A stretch of DNA of 54,191 nucleotides from G020348385 sp964580235 (GTDB lineage Bacteria; Acidobacteriota; Aminicenantia; Aminicenantales; Aminicenantaceae), in assembly GCA_964580235.1 (NCBI GenBank), contig CAZOJY010000007.1, positions 1 to 54,191 on the forward strand. Direction: 5' to 3'. Both the position numbers and the translations under genes were made by a program. This document shows, piece after piece, positions 27,267 to 33,960 of this stretch (its first letter is position 1; every line of letters begins with the position of its first letter). Under the pieces are notes generated by a model. That model saw nothing but the letters and a program-made list of their open reading frames with translations. It was not told where the DNA came from and made no database searches.

Positions 27267-27659
27267 CTATGACTGCTTTTTAAGCTCGATGTCACCCTGA
27301 TCCCCCTCTGCAGTCTCCCAGTATCCCTTCATCGTATCCTCTTCCACTTCGAGGGTAATCCAAACGGTCAGAGATTCCATTTCCGCCGCAATCGTAAGGC
27401 TGAATGTCACGGTGCCTTCTTTGAACTCGAACTCCTCACATTCTGCATCCATCAACATGCCGAAGGAGTCGGACAGAGTGGCTGCGTATTTGCCATCGTC
27501 TTTCTTGACTACGAGTGTCATCTCATCCTCTCCTTGGTCAGGAACGACTGTGGAACCCATCCATGTACCTGTCAGGTCGATATCTTGGCTAAAGGATAAA
27601 ACAGAACAAAAGGTCATCAGGAATAAAAAAAAGGCCAAATAGGACAAAAGTTTCTTCAT
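27267..27659 (-). CDS. Small secreted lipocalin-like hypothetical protein
   Basis: This 130-residue protein has a clear signal peptide (about residues 1-25, cleaved after FSQ). The mature part begins DIDLTGTWMGSTVVP, is strongly acidic, and consists of alternating beta-strand-like segments ending in MKGYWETAEGDQGDIELKKQ. GTW at the start and GYW near the end recall single-domain beta-barrel proteins. I do not recognise a named family. The SD AAGGAGAAGC precedes the ATG. Confidence 0.65.
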   Translation of the reverse strand: MKKLLSYLAFFLFLMTFCSVLSFSQDIDLTGTWMGSTVVPDQGEDEMTLVVKKDDGKYAATLSDSFGMLMDAECEEFEFKEGTVTFSLTIAAEMESLTVWITLEVEEDTMKGYWETAEGDQGDIELKKQS

Positions 27660-27742
27660 GTGCTTCTCCTTTTTATAGGCCTATTCACACACAAACACAT
27701 CATATCATACGCAAATGGCTGGGGAAAAGTTCTGACAAAGCT

Positions 27743-28537
27743 CTAATTTTGCATTTTGCCGTCGATCCCGACCACGACTTTTTTAACATTAATATTAGTG
27801 CCTGACATCTCCACAGCTCTTTCAACGATGTGGTTCAATCCAGAACAGCAGGGTACCACCATGGTTGCCACGGTCACTGAATAAACGGTGTTTTTCTTCA
27901 GAATCTCTGCAATTTTTTCGACATAGGTACTTGTCTCATCCAACTTCGGACAGGCAATGATCAATTTTTTCCCTTTCAGGAGGTCCTGATGAAAACTTCC
28001 TAATGTGAACGCGGTGCAGTCAGCTGCGATCAGAAGATCGCTTTCGTTGAAATAAGGGGCAAAAGGTGAAATCAAATGAAGTTGGATTGGCCATTGGCTC
28101 AACTCTGAGGTCCCAGATACAGTATTGTCCTTTCGTGGGGCAGGTGATCTATTGATTTCCTGAGCCATGCTTCCCGGGCAGCCAAAAGTATAGCGTCTAT
28201 CGGGTGGGAGCTCAGATTCTGCTTCTGCCCCTTCTTCCTCGTGCTCTTTGTGGTTAATTCCATGCACATGATCGGCCGCCTCCTCCCCCCGAGTTTTCAA
28301 TACGTGTCGGAAGGTTGCATCGGGGTCATATTCATCACTTTCCCTTTCGACAATCTTCAGCGCGCCAGTCGGACACACATCCAGGCAGGCCCCCATCCCG
28401 TCACAAAATATTTCTTTTGCCAGAACGGCCTTATTCTCATCATCCAGTACCAAGGCTCCTTCTGCACAGGCATCGGTACAAACACCGCACCCGTCGCATT
28501 TATCCCGGTCAATTTGGATGATTTTTCTCTTTCTCAT
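27743..28537 (-). CDS. Ferredoxin-type iron-sulfur protein with C-terminal Cys-containing domain
   Basis: This 264-residue cytoplasmic protein has two ferredoxin motifs at the N-terminus. The first is complete (CDGCGVCTDAC, about residues 13-23). The second reads CDGMGACLDVCP (about 44-55) with Met where a Cys is expected, so it may hold a 3Fe or modified cluster. The C-terminal half has WPIQLHLISPFAPYF, LIAADCTAFTLGSFH, CPKLD and VVPCCSGL, a pattern seen in redox proteins of anaerobes often annotated as 4Fe-4S ferredoxin. AAAGGAG precedes the ATG. The upstream region carries two adjoining palindromes (28588-28617) shared with the divergent gene, suggesting redox-responsive control. Confidence 0.8.
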   Translation of the reverse strand: MRKRKIIQIDRDKCDGCGVCTDACAEGALVLDDENKAVLAKEIFCDGMGACLDVCPTGALKIVERESDEYDPDATFRHVLKTRGEEAADHVHGINHKEHEEEGAEAESELPPDRRYTFGCPGSMAQEINRSPAPRKDNTVSGTSELSQWPIQLHLISPFAPYFNESDLLIAADCTAFTLGSFHQDLLKGKKLIIACPKLDETSTYVEKIAEILKKNTVYSVTVATMVVPCCSGLNHIVERAVEMSGTNINVKKVVVGIDGKMQN

Positions 28538-28587
28538 TATGATTCTCCTTTATCATGATTTCATCTTCCAGATCTATGATAAACAGG

Positions 28588-28617
28588 AAGGAAATATATT
28601 TCCTTGACTTAGGTCAA
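28588..28617. promoter_or_regulatory. Adjoining palindromes: operator candidate between divergent genes
   Basis: AAGGAAATATATTTCCTT (28588-28605) is a perfect 18-bp palindrome. It overlaps by two bases TTGACTTAGGTCAA (28604-28617), a dyad with perfect 5-bp arms and a 4-bp spacer. The second has the geometry of Fnr/Dnr-family boxes (TTGAN-N4-NTCAA). They lie between the ferredoxin (start 28537, minus) and the sulfatase-like gene (start 28709, plus), and the dyad covers the -35 of the plus-strand promoter. Confidence 0.55.
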
Positions 28618-28633
28618 AAAGAAAAACTTTATA
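28604..28633 (+). promoter_or_regulatory. Promoter candidate for the sulfatase-like gene
   Basis: TTGACT (28604-28609) and TTTATA (28628-28633) are 18 nt apart. The -35 hexamer is part of the Fnr-type dyad, so a bound regulator would block or replace RNA polymerase contact there. Confidence 0.45.
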
Positions 28634-28708
28634 TGACTAGCCCTGAATTTGATTCCTCTTTTTTTCTGTGCCATAATATTTTTCCTCTGGGAAAGACGAG
28701 AACCGGGC

Positions 28709-30187
28709 ATGAAAAAAGAAGAACAAAAGCATCCGAACATCATCCTGATTGTTATCGATGCCCTGAGAGCCAGAAATCTCGGCTGTTATGGGGCGCAGGG
28801 AAATCCAAGTCCCAATATCGATAAACTAGCCCAAGACGGCATCCAATTCGAAAACTGTTATTCCTGTTGGAACACAACCGACCAAAGCCTGACCTCCATT
28901 TTCAGCGGTAGATTTCCAAAAACCCATGGCATTATTCATCATGGCGACAAAATCACCCCGGAAAATCTGATAAGCTTCAAGAAGCTAGACGTCAAATTAA
29001 TCGCCGAAATATTGCGGGAGGATGGGTTTAAAACATATGCTGTCGACTGGATGGACCGATGGTTTAAACGCGGATTTGATTTTTATGGATATGAGCAGGA
29101 CAGGGACATCTGGCAAAAATTCATTCGGGTCGTTTTTATCCTGCCTTACGTGCATTTGCGCTACATGGCAGCAAATATCTCCTTACTAAGAATATATGCA
29201 AAACGAAGGATGCCATCCATCTCCTCTGTGTGGAAAGGATTAAAAGGAGTATGGAACACATTTCGATTTACCTTTGAGCTGGCAAGAATTCAGGATGCCG
29301 ATTATGTCACAAGTTTTGCCCAGAAACTCATCAGCGATAGAAAAGACGATAAATTTTTTCTCTTTCTCCATTATTGGGACACCCACACTCCTTACAATTG
29401 TCCTAAAAAACACATGGATCGGGATAAATTCAGTCACAATTCTATCGATATTTTTGCATCAAAATACCATGGCGCGGTGAATTATGTGGATAAGTCTATC
29501 GGGAAATTGATCGAGTGTTTGAAAACCCACAAACTCCTTGAAGACACATTGATTATTATCACTTCGGATCATGGGGAAAGTCTCACCGAACATGGCATTT
29601 TTTTCGATCATCACGGACTCTATGAAGTGACCACTCACGTTCCTCTTATCCTATGCCATCCTGCACTTTTCGCACAGCCAAAAAAAATAAAAGGACTGAT
29701 TCAACATGTGGATCTCTTGCCTACGCTTTGCGATTTCTTGGGGATCAATGTTAAAAATGCAAAATTCGATGGGATCAGTATGAGGCCCCTTATAAACGGA
29801 GATAAAGAAGACATCCGAAAATTCGCTTTTTTCGAAGAATCCTATGTGCAGAGAAAAAGCGGAATCAAAAACACAAGACATAAATATATTCTTGCACCGG
29901 ATGGGATCGGAATGTGCAACTATTGCCAAAAAGTCCATGCCGGTGTCACAGAATTATATGATTTAGAAAAAGATCCCGGAGAAACAAATAATATTGTCTC
30001 TGAAAACAGAATAGTAGCCGACCAGATGAGAGCTGAACTGGAAGCTGTGATACGGAGTCTAAATTCCAAAAAACAGCAACTTCTCGAAAAAAATATCTTG
30101 ATAACGCCAAAACTCGAAGATTTACAGGACCTTGCAGGCCAAAAAAAGATAAAAAAGAAACTCCGCAGCCTGGGCTATATGGACTAA
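28709..30187 (+). CDS. Sulfatase-fold (alkaline phosphatase superfamily) hydrolase/transferase with Thr nucleophile position
   Basis: This 492-residue protein has the sulfatase fold: IILIVIDALRARNLGCYG (about residues 11-28), TDQSLTSIFSGRFPKTHG (about 57-74), SDHGESLTEHG (about 300) and a C-terminal LYDLEKDPGETNN. Where formylglycine sulfatases have C/S-x-P-S-R, this one reads T-D-Q-S-L, placing Thr57 at the nucleophile. Thr is used by phosphoglycerol and phosphoethanolamine transferases of this superfamily, so phosphate-ester chemistry is more likely than sulfate. I chose the ATG at 28709. An upstream TTG at 28649 would add a hydrophobic segment but has no SD. It meets the GT9 gene tail-to-tail with a 4-nt overlap. 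Confidence 0.8.
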   Translation: MKKEEQKHPNIILIVIDALRARNLGCYGAQGNPSPNIDKLAQDGIQFENCYSCWNTTDQSLTSIFSGRFPKTHGIIHHGDKITPENLISFKKLDVKLIAEILREDGFKTYAVDWMDRWFKRGFDFYGYEQDRDIWQKFIRVVFILPYVHLRYMAANISLLRIYAKRRMPSISSVWKGLKGVWNTFRFTFELARIQDADYVTSFAQKLISDRKDDKFFLFLHYWDTHTPYNCPKKHMDRDKFSHNSIDIFASKYHGAVNYVDKSIGKLIECLKTHKLLEDTLIIITSDHGESLTEHGIFFDHHGLYEVTTHVPLILCHPALFAQPKKIKGLIQHVDLLPTLCDFLGINVKNAKFDGISMRPLINGDKEDIRKFAFFEESYVQRKSGIKNTRHKYILAPDGIGMCNYCQKVHAGVTELYDLEKDPGETNNIVSENRIVADQMRAELEAVIRSLNSKKQQLLEKNILITPKLEDLQDLAGQKKIKKKLRSLGYMD

Positions 30188-31461
30188 GATAAATAGCTGT
30201 TAACGTAATCAATAATCGGGCCTGGTTTAAGCCCATCAAAACATTTCACCCTGGGACAGGCCTTAAATATCTTATCGATGCAGGTGAGATTTTTGCATTC
30301 TGGAAAAACCTCAAAAGCCTTTGACGGAGCCTTCTGTGGTGCTGCGATATGCTCTTCAGAGAAGGAATCATATCCATAGATTTTTGAGCTCGTTGCCCCG
30401 AATATTCCAATCACAGCGGTCGAGTTCTGAAAACTCAAATCAGAATCCAGGATGATTTTTTTTGCCGCTGCAATATGAAGAGGAGCCGTGTCTCCGCTTA
30501 TGAACATATCACAATAATCGATCAAAGCCGCATAAACATCAATAGGCGTTTCTTTCGGAATGACCGTGATTCTTTTTTTTAAAAAGGAAGGAATCTCATG
30601 GAGCAACTCTTTTTCGATCCCTTGGAAAGTGAATCCACAGTTCATAAGGACCTGGATTTCCGGATTTGCCAGGATTCCTTTCAACACTTCCTTCTGAATT
30701 CCTATGGGAATACGTGTATAAGAACAAGATGTATCGGGATTCAAAAAAAGCTTTTTGCATTGGGGTTTTATCTTGAGTTTTTTAATAGTCCTTTGTGTCT
30801 TCAGGAAAAGATCCGAAGTTGTGTAAAAACAGTTAGGGGGAAAATCTTGTTGTCTCTTAGACTCATTTTTCGGATTTGCTTTAAGAGTCTCGATCAACTC
30901 ATTGGCAAATTTGCTCATTTGGATGGATATGTGGGCTCCTCTGCTGCTGGTCGTGTAGCTTCGAATAACATTGGAGATCAGACGGGTCGAATAGATAACG
31001 GGAGAGCGTGTGAACCGAAAATTCTTGGAAGAAAAATAGGGATTGAGATTAAAGATCAGATCAAAATGAAAACCCTTCAACAGATTTTTAAGGCTTGCAA
31101 AATCCTTATCAGACGGATATCCAATACTCCTAAACAACGGAAAATGTTCGTCAATATCCGGATTCGTACAGACCAAAGGGGAAGCTTTTTTGTGGTAGAT
31201 ATAGCTGATTTCAATCTCCGGAAAAGCCTTCTTCAGCGGCGCGATAAAAGACTGACAAATCATCGCATCGCCGATATTGATATCCGGAATTATCAGGATT
31301 TTTTTTAAACGGCCAATCTGCTGCAGTTTCTTTCTGTTCTTTGCTTTTAAAAAAAGATTGAGTTTTTTATTAAAAGACAACCATTTGACGGAGCGGTCCA
31401 GCAAAGGACTCGATATTCTGATGAATTGCCGCATGAGCTGCTCTGTAGATAACATGATCAT
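30184..31461 (-). CDS. Glycosyltransferase family 9 (heptosyltransferase-like) protein
   Basis: This 425-residue GT-B enzyme of the family adds heptose or another sugar to lipid-linked surface glycans from a nucleotide sugar. The N-terminal domain contains KILIIPDINIGDAMICQSF (about residues 53-71), like the family's LRxxxxGDxxxxxP start. The C-terminal domain has the donor-binding FISGDTAPLHIAAA (about 335-348) and VIGIFGATSSKIYG. No transmembrane segment is obvious. ATG at 31461 and a second at 31455 are both possible, and neither has a clear SD. The partner gene over the convergent 4-nt overlap is the sulfatase-fold protein, so both may modify surface polysaccharide. Confidence 0.82.
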   Translation of the reverse strand: MIMLSTEQLMRQFIRISSPLLDRSVKWLSFNKKLNLFLKAKNRKKLQQIGRLKKILIIPDINIGDAMICQSFIAPLKKAFPEIEISYIYHKKASPLVCTNPDIDEHFPLFRSIGYPSDKDFASLKNLLKGFHFDLIFNLNPYFSSKNFRFTRSPVIYSTRLISNVIRSYTTSSRGAHISIQMSKFANELIETLKANPKNESKRQQDFPPNCFYTTSDLFLKTQRTIKKLKIKPQCKKLFLNPDTSCSYTRIPIGIQKEVLKGILANPEIQVLMNCGFTFQGIEKELLHEIPSFLKKRITVIPKETPIDVYAALIDYCDMFISGDTAPLHIAAAKKIILDSDLSFQNSTAVIGIFGATSSKIYGYDSFSEEHIAAPQKAPSKAFEVFPECKNLTCIDKIFKACPRVKCFDGLKPGPIIDYVNSYLS

Positions 31462-31486
31462 TTTTTATTGTTTATCCCGCCATTTA

Positions 31487-31514
31487 GCCTGGATAATTCA
31501 TAAATTATCCAGGC
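31487..31514. repeat. Perfect 12-bp inverted repeat (GGATAATTCAT family)
   Basis: GCCTGGATAATT (31487-31498) and AATTATCCAGGC (31503-31514) are perfect complements around a CATA loop. Each arm matches the right end of the element at 35860-35924 (ATGAATTATCCAGG), so this looks like two ends of a repeat fused head to head. No T-tract follows, so a terminator role is not supported. Confidence 0.7.
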
Positions 31515-31519
31515 TGCCC

Positions 31520-31691
31520 TGAATTATTCATGTAAGAGCATAAAATCAAGGGACACGTTACCGGAAATTTAAGGGACACGTTACCGATTTTGAAAAAATC
31601 GGTACATGTCCCGAATTTCCGGTACATATCCCTGATTTCCATGCATATAACACTAAATCATGCTAATAAAATCATGTTTATGAATAATTCA
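31520..31691. repeat. MITE-like element with TGAATTATTCAT ends and nested REP-like hairpins
   Basis: TGAATTATTCAT (31520-31531) is repeated inverted as ATGAATAATTCA (31680-31691), bounding about 172 nt. Inside are two nested inverted repeats. The outer pair is GGGACACGTTACCGGAAATT (31550-31569) with AATTTCCGGTACATATCCC (31614-31632). The inner pair is GGGACACGTTACCGATTTT (31573-31591) with AAAATCGGTACATGTCCC (31595-31612). The left arms share GGGACACGTTACCG and the right arms CGGTACATRTCCC, as in paired REP sequences (REPIN-like). No transposase is encoded here, so it would move in trans. Confidence 0.6.
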
Positions 31692-31886
31692 AGTTAACTA
31701 CTTGCATATCATAACCTCTAGATAACTTCAAGAAAAAGAAGATCCAACAGCCGATCAAAATTCTGAAGGGCCGTTGCAGGTTTGTTTCACAAGAGATGGT
31801 CACCAATCAGGCGGCCGCTCATAAAGGGATTGCTGTCAGAATAACGGGCAATGTTTTTTGCATCTGAATTTGTGCGGTGATTATTT

Positions 31887-32552
31887 TTATATACTGAGGA
31901 GTTCTTCTCTCAACAGGGTGCAGTTATTGATCAAGACTCTATTTCCTTTAACCTCGATGAGGCCCTCCTCCTGCATCTGTTTTAAGTTGCGGGATAGGGT
32001 TTCGCTGATCGTCCCCAAAATTTTGGCCAGTTCTCCTTTTTTGATTTTTAATTCTACAAGACAATATTGATCACCCGAACAATAGGAAAGAAGATATCGG
32101 ATTAAACGCTGGCGCACCGTTCGGAGGCCCAGTGATTCGATCTTGTTGCTCAATACCACACACTTTCTGGCCAGAAGATGCACAAAATACACAGCAATGC
32201 GTGGATTTTTAGCTATCTCCTGGTTGATTTTTTTCTTAAGAAAAAAAAGGACGTCGGAATCAGTCAATGCTTGGGCAAAAACAGGGTATGTCTCTGAAGC
32301 AAAAACGATCGCTTCGCCCAAAAAACCTCCCGGGCCAAGGCGAGTCACTTCCGCTTCCCGTCCCTGTTCATCCATTTTGTAGACGCGGATTTCTCCTTTT
32401 TCCACATAATAAAATCCATCCGCTTCATCCTGAGCTGAGAATAATATCTCTCCTTTTTGAAACTTTTTAAGACGGCCCAGTGCGATCAACCCATCTGGAA
32501 TGGCCATCCCTTCATTTTTTTGTGTTTTTCCCTTTTCCATTTTCAGCTTCAT
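31887..32552 (-). CDS. Crp/Fnr family transcriptional regulator
   Basis: This 221-residue regulator has an N-terminal cyclic-nucleotide-binding-type beta-barrel (about residues 25-130; GEILFSAQDEADGFYYVEKGEIRVYKM and GGFLGE). A long dimer helix follows, then a C-terminal winged helix (KGELAKILGTISETLSRNLKQ, about 168-188). The recognition helix TISETLSRNLKQM is of the Crp/Fnr type. The four-Cys N-terminal cluster of FNR is absent, so it probably senses a small molecule or heme or acts on redox by another route. It is 20 nt downstream of the HMGR-like gene, likely in one operon. Its DNA target could include the TTGAC-N4-GTCAA dyad at 28604, but that is untested. Confidence 0.88.
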   Translation of the reverse strand: MKLKMEKGKTQKNEGMAIPDGLIALGRLKKFQKGEILFSAQDEADGFYYVEKGEIRVYKMDEQGREAEVTRLGPGGFLGEAIVFASETYPVFAQALTDSDVLFFLKKKINQEIAKNPRIAVYFVHLLARKCVVLSNKIESLGLRTVRQRLIRYLLSYCSGDQYCLVELKIKKGELAKILGTISETLSRNLKQMQEEGLIEVKGNRVLINNCTLLREELLSI

Positions 32553-32572
32553 GGATCAACGGAGATTATGAC

Positions 32573-33934
32573 TCATTCAACTAAGCTGTACAATTTTTCC
32601 CGCGATATCTCCAACGCCAGGTTAAATTCTCCGGCCAAAACTTGGGCAGCCACCGATGCGGCAAACTCCTTGGCTGTCTGGATGCCCATGATATGAAGCG
32701 CTTCCCTCCCAACCGGGGATATCAGGCCCTCCTGCGAAGACACCACTCCCGCCTCGATATTAGGCAACTCTACCCGGTAAACGATATCTCCCCGGTCTTT
32801 TTCTACAAAGATATTCTGAAAACAGGACACCAAAGGGCTGTAAGGATTGACCTTTGTGGCTTTATATATCGCAGGCAAAATCTCACCTCCCATACCGGAA
32901 TAGAAGGGACAGCCGAGCTTTTGGGATCCGATACGATCGACCTCCACAAAAGAAAGGAACTTTTCAGGATCGACTTTCAAGAATGTTTTAAAATCTGAGG
33001 CAGGCACCCTCACTTGAGCCGATGCTTTCCTGCCTCTCTTGTTTCGCGGGCTGGGCTTCAAATCCCCGTCATGTCCTTGGGCAATCACACTCAATTTATA
33101 AACGACATCCTGTGCCGATATTTTTTTTTCCACCTCTTGCTTGATGAAACCCACAGCACGGCTGATATCTCCATGTCCACGGAAGTTGGAAAATTCTGCC
33201 ACAAAGTCCACATAGAGGATAAATCCCCGCAGCGTCTCCGCATGATCAAAATCCACCGAACGGATTCGGCCGCCAAAATCTGACATCTTATCCTGCATTT
33301 TGACAGTCTCCTCTGGGAGAAATGCCTCGATAATATTCTGAGCCTCTGTGCGCTGTTCCTTTGTTTGGAAAATAAATCCCAAACAACGAACTGCCCGGGC
33401 AAATTCCGCCACTTTGACCTCTGCTCCACCCAATTTATTGATCAGATAACTCCCCCGGGTCACCCCGATCGGGCCCAGCCCTGTTCCGTACACCAGGAGG
33501 TTCGTGAATGTTTTGCGGACGTCGCCTGTGACAGCAATCTGTCCCGCATACGAAAAATAATCTTCTTGGCCGCCGACATAATTTGCGACAAGAGGGGCAA
33601 ACTGATCCAAGGACTTCAGCTCGGACGCACAGAGAGAACATGTGTGATTTTCATCACGAATATCCAGCTCCCAAACAAGATTTTCTTTTGCGCAGAGATA
33701 ACGAGTCTTGTAAGGCTTATCCGGAACATGAATAGAACGGAAGTTCTTCCCTGTTATTTCTTTGATAAAATGCTGACGGCACAGGGCTGCGATCCTGAAA
33801 TTTTCGGGAGGATCAATGCTAAAACTTGTTTCCAGCTCCTCCTCCACCTTCCAGGGAGCGAGAAGGTCTTCCCTCAATCTTTCGACACACGCGTGGATGA
33901 CTCTGCTTTCCGTGTCTTTTTCTCTTGCTGCCAT
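32573..33934 (-). CDS. HMG-CoA reductase-like protein with eroded catalytic motifs
   Basis: This protein has about 453 residues. The C-terminal ~160 residues follow the order of HMG-CoA reductases: VRVPASDFKTFLK, a GSQKLGCPFYSGMGGEILPAIYKAT stretch, VELPNIEAGVVSS, ISPVGREALHIMGI and FAASVAAQVLAGEFNLALEI. The N-terminal part has a plausible counterpart too (YVGGQEDYFSYAGQIAVTG, LVYGTGLGPIGVTRG). The catalytic Glu of the TTEG motif, the GQD Asp (here KVNPYSP), the DAMGMN cofactor motif and the C-terminal GH are not found; GDLKP may keep the catalytic Lys. It therefore looks like a non-reductase paralogue. CSLC near residue 103 could bind metal. The start is ATG 33934; a GTG lies 9 nt upstream. 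Function unknown. Confidence 0.6.
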   Translation of the reverse strand: MAAREKDTESRVIHACVERLREDLLAPWKVEEELETSFSIDPPENFRIAALCRQHFIKEITGKNFRSIHVPDKPYKTRYLCAKENLVWELDIRDENHTCSLCASELKSLDQFAPLVANYVGGQEDYFSYAGQIAVTGDVRKTFTNLLVYGTGLGPIGVTRGSYLINKLGGAEVKVAEFARAVRCLGFIFQTKEQRTEAQNIIEAFLPEETVKMQDKMSDFGGRIRSVDFDHAETLRGFILYVDFVAEFSNFRGHGDISRAVGFIKQEVEKKISAQDVVYKLSVIAQGHDGDLKPSPRNKRGRKASAQVRVPASDFKTFLKVDPEKFLSFVEVDRIGSQKLGCPFYSGMGGEILPAIYKATKVNPYSPLVSCFQNIFVEKDRGDIVYRVELPNIEAGVVSSQEGLISPVGREALHIMGIQTAKEFAASVAAQVLAGEFNLALEISREKLYSLVE

Positions 33935-33960
33935 CAAAAACACACTTCAGAGCCTGGATG

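Larger units (their letters stand above)
31462..31886. other. Repeat-rich intergenic region
   Basis: This 425-nt gap lies between the start of the GT9 gene and the end of the Crp/Fnr gene. It holds the perfect hairpin at 31487-31514 and the inverted-repeat element 31520-31691. In the remaining 31692-31886 stretch, one frame is open for about 46 codons (about 31718-31864; FKKKKIQQPIKILKG, HKGIAVRITGNVF) but has no start codon or SD, so it may be a gene remnant or chance. Confidence 0.5.

Noticed and set aside
31718..31864. Open stretch of about 46 codons (FKKKKIQQPIKILKG...)
   Set aside because: No start codon or SD and no recognisable family; too weak to call a gene or a pseudogene.
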